In this document: piece after piece, positions 1 to 12,553 of the stretch
Numbering within the stretch: the first letter of the stretch is position 1
Layout of the letters: every line of letters begins with the position of its first letter
Assembly (NCBI RefSeq): GCF_016808095.1
Contig: NC_068976.1
Span: 14,595,663-14,659,662 of the forward strand
Source of the DNA: Vigna angularis
Lineage: Eukaryota > Streptophyta > Magnoliopsida > Fabales > Fabaceae
Direction: 5' to 3'
Length of the DNA: 64,000 nt
Position numbers and translations under genes: made by a program
Notes under the pieces: model-generated
Seen by the model: the letters and a program-made list of their open reading frames with translations, nothing else
What the model was told of the DNA's origin: nothing
The model's database searches: none

Positions 1-116
1 TTCTGAAATTACATAACTCCAAGAACTTCCTCACACTATATTATATAAAACATCAACACTTACCAAGAAAAGAGAGACGTTGACTTTTACTGTCAGGTGG
101 GTCAAAAAGAAAAATG

Positions 117-449
117 TTAACTTTTCTTTCCTTTCACTTTCCTTTTTCCGGTGGTGGTGGCGGCGGCGGGGCGGTGGCGGAGGTTTCCGTCGTTGAGGAT
201 CAATGGCATGTCGTCGTTGGCCTCATCGACATCTTCTTGGGTGGCAATTCTGATGCAGCAATGTTCCAAGGAGGCAAAGAAAGCTGTTGTGACGCCATTG
301 ATGAACCACATGGCCACCCCATCAGGTTTTCCGCAACCTCTGACCTTGTTTTCGCCACCATTTTCGCTGCTATTTGTTGATCGGAGAGTGAAGAAGCCGT
401 TCGTGGAGGAGGTGGTGGTGGCTGCCATGGCTACTGTTGAAGTGGCCAC
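117..449 (-). CDS. Small plant-specific protein of unknown function, intronless
   Basis: Open frame of 110 residues starting at the ATG at 449-447 and ending at TAA. The N-terminus (about 1-35) is Ser/Thr/Asn-rich and low complexity. A compact core follows (about 38-90): a GCGKPDGVAMWFING block, then AFFASLEHCCIRIAT, an acidic stretch and PLILNDGN. The C-terminus is basic (GKRKVKGKKS). A hydrophobic core next to Cys-Cys and an acidic tail looks like a genuine conserved plant protein rather than a chance frame, and its base composition is far more GC-rich than the flanks. Two overlapping frames on the other strand (114-380, 151-468) look like shadows. A weak TATA-like stretch on the minus strand lies near 524-532. 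I do not recognise a function. Existence of the gene is likely; its role is unknown. Confidence 0.68.
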   Translation of the reverse strand: MATSTVAMAATTTSSTNGFFTLRSTNSSENGGENKVRGCGKPDGVAMWFINGVTTAFFASLEHCCIRIATQEDVDEANDDMPLILNDGNLRHRPAAATTTGKRKVKGKKS

Positions 450-2872
450 AACCAGAAGAAGATGGTGAAGGTTTTGGTAGCTAATGAACTTTTGCTAGGT
501 TTAGTTATAACTGTGTAATTTGATTATATAGATGAACATTGACAAAATTAAAAAAATAATAATAATCTTAATTGCAATCTTGGTGTCCTAATATAATGGA
601 AATTCAATTTAGTCTTTTTCACTCCCCCAATTTTGTTTTCATTTAACAATTTGGATTTATTTGTTCTTGACATTTAATGTTTGTTTAATTGTATTTTTAC
701 TTTATGAGATTTGGAATAAACTTTTTTATATATATTTTAGTTTCTCAAATTAAAAAAAAAATAATGTTCTCAATATATATTTAAGTTTATCAAGACGTGT
801 GATGTTAACATAAATGATTATAAATGATCCCATGACCCTTGTTTAAGTTGTGTCCAAGTGTCATATTACATAAAAAAAAGGTATTTTTTAAGTGCGGAAG
901 ATTATTATATAAAAAAATTGAATAACTAAAAACATATTTACCTAATTTTATGAATTAGAAACATGTGAAAATTTTTAATATTTATTTAAAGTATATTAGG
1001 CAATAGTTTTGTCCATATCTCCTATAAATATTAATGGTAAAATTAACATAATTAAAATAAGAGGGATCAAGCTAAATAAAAAAAAAAGTTAAACACCAAT
1101 TGAAAGCATAATTAAGTGAATAACTATTGATTGGGCCATCTAAATATCATAATTATATGAATTTAGTCCCTCAATGACTTTGAATTTGTTGATGTGACAA
1201 TTGAATAATAATGATATTTTAAGAGAGCACAGAAAATATAGATGGTGTGTTGTTAAAAACAAAAGAATTGGGTGTCAATGACATTAGTACTATTGATTGT
1301 TTTGGTGTAGTGATGATGATGGTGATGATATTAAAATAGAAACAAACAATAGTGCTAATTGAAGTAATGGGCCTGCAGGCCATGGGAAGGGCCCAGTAAT
1401 AATTGGTTCAGAATATTGCTTTCAAAGGATGGCAGAAGAAAAAAAAAGGCAACATTTTTACATTTCAATTTGATTTTAACAAAATATTCATTTGACCAAC
1501 GCAACTTAAAATGGTAAGTTTGATCTTTTATTAATTAAGCTTTTTATTACACAACAGTGAAATATTATCAAACTCTTTTTCTTTATGTACGTAGGGTCAC
1601 CAATTTATTACCTTTGCACTTGATAAAAAAAGAAAAAAAATATTATTTTTCTTCATATCCAATTTAAAATTATACAATTCTTTGTATCAGATTTTAAGAG
1701 GAAAATAAAATTAGAGACAAAGAGACTAGTGTTGTGAATGTCTATGTCTTTGATAAGAAAAAAAAGAAAAAAGTCACTAAAAATGTAAGAAAAGTAATTT
1801 GAAGAAAATGTTTTATACCATATCTTATATATTAGGTTTATTTTGTTGTAACATATTTTATGTTTTTTGTTATAACATATTTTATGAAAGAGTTTGTGAA
1901 TTAGATATTTGTTTTTGTTAGATTATGGTAGAGATGCGATTTGGGCATGAGAATGATTGGTGATAGTTGTTAGAAATATAGTTTTATGGTGACCTAATTT
2001 GAAGTGTGTAGGTGAAGGTGTGGATATCATGTGAATGTAGCATACTTTATGCACCATTCATCATTGCCTTTCTTTCTTGATTATCCCTTCAACCTTCTCG
2101 ATCACTTCATGCTTATTATAATCAACTCACATTCCCAATACCTAAATTTAATATGGTAAATCGAAAGTGACAACCATCATAAAAAAATCAAATCCCTAAG
2201 TAGGTCTTACCATTAAAGTACTTAATAATGCATTAAGACCACTTGCAAATCATATAATCAAAAAATTATATTTAAAATTAAAAGTAATTTTATTATGATA
2301 ATTCTAATTCTAAAAGTATATATTTTATTTTATTTTAAAAAGTTAAAAGAATTCGATAGTTCAACATACGTATAAAAGAATGAGTTGGACTAACCTAATA
2401 AAATATTTTAAGTATTCTATTAGTTTTATCGAGCTAGTCTAGAGTGACTTATTTTACACTTGTAGATATGAACATATTATTTTCTTTTCGTCACATATCG
2501 AATTTCCTTTCTCGCCATGTCTTTTATTTTAGATTTGGAAATATGCTTATATATCAAAGTTTTATCTGGAAATCAATATTATAGAAGCATTAATTTAAGT
2601 TATTTTACCGATTATTGAAAATATGTTTATATATTACAGCATTTATAAAAGCAACCAAAAAAGAATCTGATTAAAATCCCAAACTATTTTGACTAGTTTC
2701 ATACAAAATTAGTTATTTTTGAAATAATTATAAACAAAAACATATTAACTGAAATTTTCTTAATTCTATATAATAAGTAACTACTATATCACGGCAAAAT
2801 TCACTTCTCCTTTACTGATAATGACCAATTTGACCTTCGGCTTGGATGCTTTTGGTTTTATGGGTGTAGTAG
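450..2872. other. AT-rich intergenic region, no gene seen
   Basis: Very AT-rich sequence with homopolymer runs and no open frame of coding character on either strand. It is upstream of the minus-strand gene, so its first few hundred bases probably hold that promoter. Confidence 0.6.
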
Positions 2873-3607
2873 ATTTCTTTCTGCACCCTCACAAATTTAA
2901 AAAAATTAGACTTAAAATTTACAATTTTCAGTTTCAACTTTAATCAGTATTTTGGTCTAGATGTATGATTCATTTTAATATTAATTTTTTTATTTAATTA
3001 AGTCTCAAAGTTTGTTAAATAGAATTAATTTAGTTTTTTTTGTTAAATTAAAGTTGAATTTATTTAAAAGGTAACATATGTCAATATTTTTGAATCATTT
3101 TTCATCTTCAAATATCCAAATTAATTATATTTAACAAATATTTAGGCTTAATTGAATAAAAAATATAATCAAAGTGAACACGAGTCTAAATATAAAAACA
3201 AAACTACTAATTAAGTCTAAATTATATTATCAAAACATTAAACATTAATATTTTTATATCTTAAAATGTATAACCTAAAATTAAAATTTTTATTTTAAAA
3301 TGAAATTTTGAAATAGAAATTTATATTTTAGATTCTATTTTTTTCTGAAATAAAAAATAAAACATACATTTTAAATGGTATATAATTCAGAAGGTGCTTT
3401 TCAACAAAAAAAAATTGTTGGCAATAAAATTAAACTTGCGCAGGAAGAAATCATAGTAGGAAATAGAAATGCATTCATGAACATGTAAAAGGAGTACACG
3501 ACTGAGATAAAAACAAGAAAAATGAAATATAAAAGATAAGGACAAATACATTATTTCGTCACCCCTATGTGAATGCAATAAGAAATTTAGGGGGTGCAGA
3601 AAGAAAT
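2873..3607. mobile_element. MITE-like element with terminal inverted repeats
   Basis: The left end reads ATTTCTTTCTGCACCCTC and the right end, reverse complemented, reads ATTTCTTTCTGCACCCCC. The similarity continues into AAATTT on both sides, giving inverted termini of about 25 bp around 735 bp of AT-rich DNA. No transposase is encoded, so this would be a non-autonomous DNA transposon, perhaps Mutator-like. No clear target-site duplication was found, so the exact borders are uncertain. The 192-bp minus-strand frame inside it has no coding character. Confidence 0.5.
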
Positions 3608-3957
3608 GTCTTCATGGAGTTCTGATCCCAAATTCATTTAAGCTAGCCCAATTATTATTTCCAGGAAAATCGAAATCACACCCTAATTTAAATCATATTT
3701 TTATCTTTTTATCAATTATATTTTTTCTTGTGGAATTTTATTGTTTATTTGTTCAAATCTAAATTTCCAAAGAGATAAAGTCGTCAAACAAATTTAAGCT
3801 TAACACTTTAACTGCAACCAATCTTTGAGAAAACATCAAATTTACAACATAACAAAATGTTAAATAAAATATAATATCATAATATATATATATACTACCG
3901 AATCAAAAGTGTTACCAAGTTTCAATCACATATTTAAAATAATTATTCATTCCAAAT

Positions 3958-3960
<3 letters not shown>

Positions 3961-4028
<68 letters not shown>
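3961..4028. repeat. (TA)n microsatellite
   Basis: About 34 uninterrupted TA dinucleotides. The open frame spanning it (poly Ile-Tyr) is an artefact of the repeat. Confidence 0.97.
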
Positions 4029-4033
<5 letters not shown>

Positions 4034-4816
4034 TAGCTTACGACATTTATTATCCACTAGCGAAAACATACATTGTGCACTACAAGCTATGTTTATTTTT
4101 TTCATTTGTAAGAAAAATTTGTTAAATTATAAAATATTTTTTATTACATAAATATTTTTATCATAAATAATTATTTAAATTAAAAAATAATTAGTATAAA
4201 GATAAAATTAAAAAATATTTTTTTATTATGAATAATTGTTTGAATTTAAAAAAGCAATCGTTAAAGAGGTAAATTAGTATTATATGTCATGAAAAAAATA
4301 TTTTAAACAACGGTGAAACAATTTCATAATCAAAGGTAGATCTACAAGACATCATAAAATCTGTTATAAAGAATTCTATATTCCAATAACAAAATACTCA
4401 AATTTTTAAAATAAATTTTATTTTCTGAAACTTATTAATTAAAGTTGACAAATAATTATTTTAACTTATCCGATTAAAAACATTAATTAGTCAATTGAAA
4501 TCTTAAAAAATATATATAAATATATAAATTCTTAAAATAATTTTTTTTGAAAAATAATTAAAAAAATTAGTAGACTGACGTGTCAACAACTGGCTGTTTC
4601 ATCTACTGGCAAGACGGATCAAGATTTTCAATTTGTTTCAATACGATTTACCTAACATGGTAAAAGAAGAGAAAAAAATACGTTTGTGATTCTTATTATT
4701 AATAATTATTAATTAATTGATATGGGAGAGAATAACATTTTATTAACCTAAAATTAATTACATTAAATGTTTGTGGAGCTTACATTATCAATCCCAAAAA
4801 AACCCTAATTTTTTTG

Positions 4817-4828
4817 TATTATAAAAAG
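4817..4828 (+). promoter_or_regulatory. TATA box of first PSK gene
   Basis: TATTATAAAAAG lies 69-80 bp upstream of the ATG at 4897, a normal plant spacing once a short 5' UTR of roughly 40-50 bases is allowed. Confidence 0.6.
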
Positions 4829-4896
4829 GCAATGGCTATCCTCCCACCAAAGAAAAAAAATAACAAGTGATAGAAAAAAAGAGAGTGAAGTGAAAA

Positions 4897-5188
4897 ATGA
4901 GTAAAGTGGCTATCTTCTTCACTTTGGGTCTTGTATTGAGCTTCACTTTAATCCATGCCTCACGTCCTAACTCTTTCTTTGAGAATGGGGTAAATTTAAT
5001 TTTCTTCATTCTCTAATTTGATTTTTCATTCTCTAATTGGGTTGTTTGAATTGAAGGGTGTTTCAAGGGTTGAGATAGAAGATGAGATCTGTGAAGAAGG
5101 GGCAGAAGAATGTTTGAGAAAAAGAACTCTAGCTGCACATCTTGATTACATCTATACTCAAAATGCTAAAGAGGGTCAACACAATTGA
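4897..5188 (+). CDS. PSK: Phytosulfokine (PSK) precursor, copy 1
   Basis: Two exons, join(4897..4989, 5057..5188), giving 74 residues. Residues 1-22 form a signal peptide with a hydrophobic core, ending near HAS. An acidic middle holds two cysteines (43 and 50) in the family's C-x6-C arrangement. The dibasic-like RKRTLAAH stretch leads into Asp61 and the pentapeptide YIYTQ at 62-66, the exact PSK backbone. In the family the precursor is secreted, both tyrosines are sulfated by TPST, and subtilases release the peptide, which is perceived by the receptor kinase PSKR to promote cell growth and modulate immunity. The intron (4990-5056, 67 bp) is very short for a plant gene but has GT..AG ends and keeps phase 0. 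A second PSK gene lies 2.2 kb downstream. The gene was too short and split to appear as a long open frame. Confidence 0.93.
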
Positions 5189-7318
5189 TGGAATCGTAAT
5201 TTCTGTCTGCTTCTTTTTCACATATTAATAAACTCCTTTTCTTCAATCTTGCTTCAATTTTATCATTCAGTGCAATTCTGATGAAAATTTTGCATTATCA
5301 AAAAATTAATTTTAATTAAAAACAAATTATATTTTTTATATTTTAATTCGGCTCGTAGCTATTGGAGAAACTGTTCTGAGTCTCAACTTTTATTTGAAGT
5401 AACGTGATATTATTGAATATACCGAAATGAAAGAAAAAAATACGAGAGAAAAAAAATTGATTTGTTGGTAACTTAAAATGTTTTGATGCATAACTTAAAA
5501 ATTAAATTTGAAGAAATTGTATGAAAGAGTTTCAACAAATTAGTTTGGACTTTGGAGTGATTTGCTTCCATCAGTCCACTGAGAGAAAAAATAAGAGGAA
5601 AAATTGAAAATTTTAATTTCTCTGAATACTAATTTTTTTCTCGAGAAATTATTATGTAAAAGTTTGTCTGAATGTATATTATGTATTATTTTTTTCATGA
5701 GGTAGGTTCCGGATGAGTTAAAAGAAAATATGTAAGTAATTTTTTTTTCAAATTAATTATCAGTTCATAATAAGTGTAAAAAAAACTTAAAATAAGTATT
5801 GTTTTTATCTTTTATATAATATTAACTTTTTTTATTTATGTTCCAAATAATATTTTTAAAATAATATTCACAAGTTACATACACTACAAGGAAAAGTACA
5901 AATATTCGACAGACAATTAAAAATTAGTTTTAGAGAGATGCAATTTATTATTAAACCTCATGCGCAATTTTTTCTTATATTTTTTTGTAAATAAAACAAT
6001 AAACCAATATCACTTCTTGAAATTAACTGTTACACAAATTTTGAAGATGATTTAATTTATATTTTAATAGATTAAATTTGATCTATATCGAGAAAATATT
6101 TTAGGGTCTTCAATACTAAGTGACAAGTTAACAATTTCACTTAACGATAATAACAATTTTTTTAATAAGTACCATTGTTTTAAGTGTGTTTAAGCAAGGA
6201 CAACTTAACAATTTCTTTTAACAAGGTAGTATGTACTCATTTTGAAATGCATCATATACATTTATAAAATAGAATTCGTCACAAAAATTTATTTTTTGTC
6301 AAAGAATTTCCCCCTTTTTGTAATGACCTTTTTATCATATTAAAAATGTCATGACATATAAGTGACTTAAAAGGTTAAGAAACGAATCGTGCATTTCCTT
6401 TAATTTCAATATCACCTTTTATTGTAATCATTTATCATGAATATATTGTTGTGCTTTTATTTTATAAATAATTTTGCAAATAAAAAAATTACTTAATTTT
6501 TTTAAAGTAATTACGAGTTTTCTTGATACTTTAAATTTCAGTGTTTAAAATTTTTAATTTTTATTATACAACACAATTCAGGCGTTTATATAATACTAAT
6601 TTAAACTATCTTTAATTTTATATAGCAAATTGAATAGTTGATAAATTTAATTTTCAATTTTTATCATCGTGATGTTTTTATCTTATAGACTCTTCAAAAT
6701 TTCCGATATTTAACTGTCTCCTATAAAAAAAAATTAAATAAGTAAAAAAAAGTGAGAATTAACCTCTTAAGAAAAGCTAATTCATAATTAACTTAAAATT
6801 TGTAAACTGACAAAATTTATAAATTAAAAAAATGTCAATTAATTATTGAGCAGGCAAAATAATATGAAAGAATGTATTTAATTATTTGATTAAATTACAC
6901 GATCTTAAATATTAGAATGTTTATAATTATAATAAATCATCCTCTTAATACAATAATATTTTAACTTGTTATTGTATAAAAACATGCATATGAAAAACAA
7001 ACCTAGTATCCAATATTAATTCTTTTAACCTAATTAAATTAATTTATAGAAATACACTGGAAACTGCTAAAATTTAATAAACTTGTGAACCAAATACATT
7101 TATTCGACCATTTTGTTATGTTTTACTTAACCTATGTACAAGTATATGTAGAGGGAGAAACATCAATTTCTTCCTTGGAAAATACAAACTACATTCCAAA
7201 TGGGAGTAAAAAGTCAACAAAGTTTCAGACACGAGAATTTTATGTTTGAAGTGTAGATAGGATTCTATGTGGTTGTGTTTACACTCTCAATCCCAAACAT
7301 ACCCTCTATTCATTTATC
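5189..7318. other. AT-rich spacer between the two PSK genes
   Basis: No gene seen. At 5882 there is a CACTACAAGGAAAAG motif resembling a CACTA transposon end, but no matching opposite end was located. The last part should contain the promoter of the second PSK gene. Confidence 0.55.
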
Positions 7319-7326
7319 TATATATA
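7319..7326 (+). promoter_or_regulatory. TATA box of second PSK gene
   Basis: TATATATA directly preceding ACACTCTCGC, 58-65 bp upstream of the ATG at 7384. Confidence 0.6.
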
Positions 7327-7383
7327 CACTCTCGCAGTCTACACAGAATCTGAGTGATAAAAAATAAGATTAGAAAATTCAGC

Positions 7384-7848
7384 ATGTCTAAACAAGCCAC
7401 TTTCTTCACTTTTCTTCTTCTCCTAAGCTTCAACCTCATCCATGCCTCACGTCCAAACCCTTCACTCAACACTTTCTCTTCTTTGCATGAGGTACGTGTA
7501 ATTTCTTCTCACTTTGATTTCATCCATCTAGATACACTTAAATGAATCAATCCTTGTGAAACTTTCTTCTGTAATCTTTTCTGGGTATGAGTGACTTCAG
7601 AAAATTGGCTGTTATGTAAGTCCAAATATTTTCCTTTAGCATCAGATCATGAATTGCTGTGTCTGATAAATACTATCGTTGTTTCTTTGTTCATTTTTTC
7701 TGGTTTTGAGAATTGGCATGTTTGAATATTGAAGGCAGAGGTAGACGGAGAGTTTTGCGAAGAAGAAACTGAGGAATGTTTGATGAGAAGAACACTAGCT
7801 GCGCATGTCGATTATATCTACACTCAGAAGAATAAACCCAAACCTTGA
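7384..7848 (+). CDS. PSK: Phytosulfokine (PSK) precursor, copy 2
   Basis: Two exons, join(7384..7491, 7735..7848), giving 73 residues. The ATG at 7384 is chosen because the longer open frame begins at a GTG (7354) and the signal peptide starts at MSKQATFF. The signal peptide is about 1-22, again ending in IHASRP as in copy 1. Cys44 and Cys51 sit in an acidic stretch, followed by [10 protein letters not shown] and YIYTQ at 63-67. The intron (7492-7734, 243 bp) sits at the same position and phase 0 as in copy 1. An in-frame alternative acceptor 6 bases later (exon from 7741) would drop two residues. The product should be the same sulfated pentapeptide, secreted to the apoplast. High N- and C-terminal similarity to copy 1 with diverged middle residues indicates tandem duplication. 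Confidence 0.94.
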
Positions 7849-9447
7849 TGGCATCACACCACCCTCAGGATCATCAAATATACCAATACAAAAAAATATT
7901 ATACAATTAATAATACCTATACATGTGTGTACTTATTTCATAAATAAACATATGTGTTGGATTCGAGCTTGTTCTTTTGGCTTTTTGTTACTTGATTTTG
8001 TGTTCTTTTTCTATGTATGTTTATATAATTGGTTATGGTATTTCTCAAGTTCTTTTTCTATATATATATATATACGGCATGAACTGCATAAACTCAGAAA
8101 CCTCTTTCTGCATAAACTGCTGCTTTGTTCTGATGTCTGGTATAGCAGTAATGTGAAGTTGAATAATCTGCTATGAAACTGTAGTATGCTTTAATCAATT
8201 TGAACACTGTTTCCTTAGCAACTGTGATGAGCTCTCAATAATTGGTGTGTACTATATATGATAGTAAAATCAATCAACTCAATTACATTTAAATAATTAA
8301 ACATGAGTAAAGAATAACAGTTTGATGTTTTGCAAAACATAAATAAAATTAAGAAATGTCAGAACACAGAAAGTCTATGTTCAACAGGTGTAGTGTCCTT
8401 CTCGAGGCTCAGAATGATAGATACTCGTCAGTTTTACATGACAAAAGAAGACCACATTTTAAATGAAAAAGAAAAAAGAGAGAAGAAAAAGCCAAAAATC
8501 TACAGAAGTTACGTGACTAAAATGCCATCTAGTTATATAATCTAGTGATAAGACCCAACTTGGTGACTGAGGGAGAGAGAAATGCACTAAAAACCATGCT
8601 TTTGAGTCAAACAAAGTCACGTATGATAAAAAATATAATGCCCCTTTAATTACCTTCTTGGATAGAATACAATGAATAATCTTAATTTTATCATTTATCA
8701 TAAATTATAATGTAATATAATAAGAATGTTTGCATAGATTAATGAAGATAGTTGATGCTGTAAATTTTTGAAAATAGATGATACATAAAGGTTCATAATG
8801 ATACAAAATTGGAAAGTGTAACATCGTTCACGTTTTCCGACCAAAATTCAAGCTCTGATGTAACTATCAATCTCATGGTCCTCCACTGTGGTGTGAATTG
8901 GTCCCAACACCTAACTCTGTTGGTGGCACAAAAGTAAAAGCAGTGTCAAACAAGGCTGTGTTTGTTTGTCATCACGCGTCAATGTTGTGTCCCATACACA
9001 GCTTAATGCACTCACCACGTACACAACAAAACGAGAGAGCCATCACATCCATGGATTAGTGTTTCTGAAATTGGATAACCATGTTTTAGGAGTGGATTTC
9101 TATTAATTCCTTCAACTAGTTGCTTCCAAAACGTGGAACTAAATCAACTTCTGTACGTACTCTCATGTGCCATAATAATCACTTTCAGAAGAAAGTGATT
9201 CTTGTAGGCTCATGCTTCCTATTCATTTAATAAGCACGAAGGATAAGAAAAGAAATTATTGAAGTGAAACGGATTATCTCAGACATTGATTCTAATTGTC
9301 TAGTGTATACTTTATTTAAGATTATTGATTCAAACCCAAGAATATATATTTTCTGGGATGAGCTATTAAGGTTTTTAGATTGTATGTGGAATAAATAAAT
9401 CCAACACATAACAAATTTTATTAGAATAGATTATAAATTATATATTA
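7849..9447. other. Intergenic, 3' flank of PSK copy 2; no gene seen
   Basis: Contains the probable 3' UTR of the PSK gene, a short TA run near 8061-8074 and AT-rich spacer. The open frames here (for example 7805-8176, 8330-8545) have no coding signature. Confidence 0.55.
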
Positions 9448-9553
9448 TGTTAGAAAAATAAACTTTAAATATAGTTTTATTTTATAAAACTAGTTTGTAA
9501 AATTAGATTTATACTTATATACTACTTCTTTTAATTGATGTTGAACTTTTACA
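9448..9553. repeat. Decayed TRIM-type solo LTR
   Basis: A 106-bp stretch beginning TGTTAG and ending TTTTACA. Its interior (ATAAAACTAGTTTGTAAAAT and following TTTATACTTATATACT) can be lined up with the TRIM LTRs in the FKBP intron at 38777-38897. The flanking five bases are TATTA and TATAA, 4 of 5 identical. It is heavily mutated, so the call is tentative. Confidence 0.4.
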
Positions 9554-9672
9554 TATAAAAATGTCAAATATAGTGATTTGAAAACCGCTAATAGGATAGA
9601 TTCAACAAACAATTAATATCATTAAGATAAAATTTGAATAATTATGATATTACTTTAAGATGAAAAAAAACT

Positions 9673-10049
9673 TTAAATATATTTTTAGTTCTTTAATTTT
9701 AAGTGAAAATTGAAGCTCTGAACTAATTTAGTCCATCATATTTAAAACTGCATGAATTTAGTTTTTTTAACCAAATTTCGTTAAGTTTATTTAACATTTC
9801 AAATTTGTTTTTCAACTAACATTGAAGAAAAAAATATGTTAAATAATGTAAACAATAATGTGTTAAATAATGTAAACACTCTAATATTTTCGTGAAATAT
9901 CTTTGAAACGTCAAATAAACTTAATAAATTTTAGTTAAAAAGACTAAATTCACATATTTTTAAAATTAAAAGATTAAATTGGACAAAAATTCCAAAAAAT
10001 AATAATTCTAATTCTAATTCTAATTTTCACGAGATAAAAATATATCTAA
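9673..10049. mobile_element. MITE with long inverted repeats
   Basis: The left end TTAAATATATTTTTAG pairs with the reverse complement of the right end (TTAGATATATTTTTAT). Inner segments 9757-9805 and 9904-9953 are also inverted copies of each other (AACCAAATTTCGTTAAG against its complement). The fold-back structure and the phrases resembling 'ttagt-cct-aac-aaat' match a MITE-like family that is very common in legume genomes. No coding capacity. Confidence 0.7.
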
Positions 10050-12553
10050 CCCTGAATATAACTAAACATTATAAAATCAAATTTATATTCTTTTTATACT
10101 GTAAATTCATTTTCTTTCCAAATAAATATGAAATATGATGTTTTTGTAATATCATATTATATATATTATTTATATGGTTGATGGTTTGCAATGAATTCTT
10201 TTAAGTTATTCATTGCATACTAATCAATTATATATGTCACTTAAAGATAAACTCAATTGTTAGTGCTAAGAATGATAAAGTGTATTTTAATTTTTTCATC
10301 AAACTCAATGCAAATGCATGTTGGTCCCATTTCCATCCCCAATCAACAAAGGTTGATGTCAATGAAATGAAATTCAGAGTAGGTCGGCAAGTAGAGGTCC
10401 CAGGACGAAGCAACGCATAAACATATTTCAAAATTAAATGACCCATGCTAGTCCCAACACAAGTATATCAATTTCTAAACAACTTCTCACTATCATCCTT
10501 CTCTTTTTCTAGGTCAAATCCCTGTCTGTTAGACTATCAAGTTATTCTTGCTTAAAAAATTACCATGGATAAATATCAACAAAAACTATGCAAAACAAAT
10601 ACAAAAATATTAGATTCTAAAATAATTCTCAAAACTTATAAATAAGAGGATGATACTTTGACAACATTTTAACATTATCTCTGTGTTATTATGTGATTAG
10701 TTTATATTAATTGTGTTTATAATTATTATTATTGATTCTGAAGTAATTTTTGACCAATCACAAAATCACACGTAAATGATGTTAAAATGTTATTAAAAAA
10801 ATATTATTAAATACTATTATCCTAAATAAAATTACCATTATTCCAAAAGGATCCAAATATTACAGCTCAATCATTCTCCTAAACAGTAACCATACTGTGG
10901 CCACGTTCGTACTAGTCATTGTGATAAATCGATTCTTACATTTAGAAGAGATAGAAATTAATAGAAAAATGTTATTAAGAAAATATGAAATTGGTATATA
11001 GCACAAGAATAACAGGTTAGAATAATAGGTTAGACTTTGAACAAGGTCATTAGTTAGGTTTATTAAACTTATGAGTAAATGGGGAAATTATAAACAGCAG
11101 GGTCAATGGTCAATGTGGAGCTACACTCACCACAGTACATTATATAATAAGGTTTTTATAAAGTATTATATATATAGCAGCATCCACAATGAAGTGGGTT
11201 GTTACAATATGTGCAATTTCACTTACCTTTGCAAAAAGTTGCGTTATAGTCAATCAATTTCATTAAAACCAAAAAGAGAGAAAAATTTATGAGTGATTTA
11301 ATTAGTATTTTAGAATAATTTCTTTTAAACTGATATATTTTAAAAAGCAAAATAATTGTCTTTATGAAAAATTAAAATATAATTAAATGTTCGAAAATTT
11401 TTAAATATTTATAATTCCTACACGATCCAATATGTTATATAAAACCACTGTCGATATTCTTTTCGGTCTTCTTAACAGTAAGTTTTTGTCGGTTTTCGCT
11501 CTTGATTGTTGTTTTCGGAAAAAAACACTTACAAATACAATAAGAATTTTTGTAAATTAACAAAAATAAATTCGTTCGTAAAATTAAAGTTATGGATAAA
11601 TTTTAATTGTTGACAAAAAATTTTATTGATGATAAATCTATTGATAAAATTTATCGATAAATATATTAATAATGAATAATTTTGTTAATAATGTATTTGA
11701 TAGTTAGTTTTATTAATAAATTTTATTAGTAATTTATAATTCTTATTAGTGATGATTCTTTGTTTTTAAATCTGTTAAGTGAAATAAGTGACAAATTTTT
11801 CCTTAAATTATAAGAATTTTTTTTATAAAGAAATAAGGGTATACAGAGGAAGAAAAGAATAAAAGAAAGACGAGGAGAAAGAGTAGAAGAAGATAGATTA
11901 AATGACAAATATAAATTAATAAACAAGATGAATGGCTAACTAAATATACATTAAATAATAAATGAATAAAATAAATATGTAATTAGATATAAATTAAATG
12001 ATATAATTATAAATTAATAAACAAGACCAGTATATTACTAGTGATCAAAATCTTCTTTATAATTTTTAGAGTTGCAATCTAGTTTATTTTGAATCAAAAT
12101 GTCAGTGTTAGCCATTTAATTTGGTTAGTTGTGAGTGACAAAAGATTGAACCAAATTAACATTTTTTCTTTCATGTTTAAAAAAATTGGTCCATAGCTTA
12201 ATAGTGACTTACAGGACTTTTTGTAAACATTTTGTTTCTATGTTTTTTTTTTGTTTGGCCTTTTTCTATCATAAAACATGTGGGTTGGGTCAAATTTATA
12301 GATTTAGCAGCATGCATGTGTTTATGCATAGTAGCATGCATGTATATGCAGTAACATTTGTTATGAGCCACCATTTTTTTAAAATATGAGGAACTGATTG
12401 TCCTTTCTTATTTTTGGATTAAAATTATATTTAATTTAAGTTTAAGAAGCTATTATTTTATACACCTTTTTAAATGGAAATATATATAAAAATGTACAAC
12501 ATCTTTGTGATATATTATCTAGTCTATCTCGCTATTGGGCAAACATTTTTCAC
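10050..12553. other. AT-rich intergenic region, no gene seen
   Basis: No frame with coding character. Around 11570-11740 there are many short repeats of ATAAATTTTATTGAT type in both orientations, reminiscent of transposon subterminal repeats, but no element borders could be fixed. Confidence 0.5.

Noticed and set aside
3909..4151. Frame with a long Ile-Tyr run
   Set aside because: Produced entirely by the TA microsatellite; the same applies to 17376-17594.
5882..5896. CACTACAAGGAAAAG as a CACTA transposon terminus
   Set aside because: No matching inverted end or 3-bp duplication found in the window.
7805..8176. Open frame of 123 codons after PSK copy 2
   Set aside because: It overlaps the end of the PSK coding region in another frame and is AT-rich with Phe/Tyr/Leu runs; a 3' UTR artefact.
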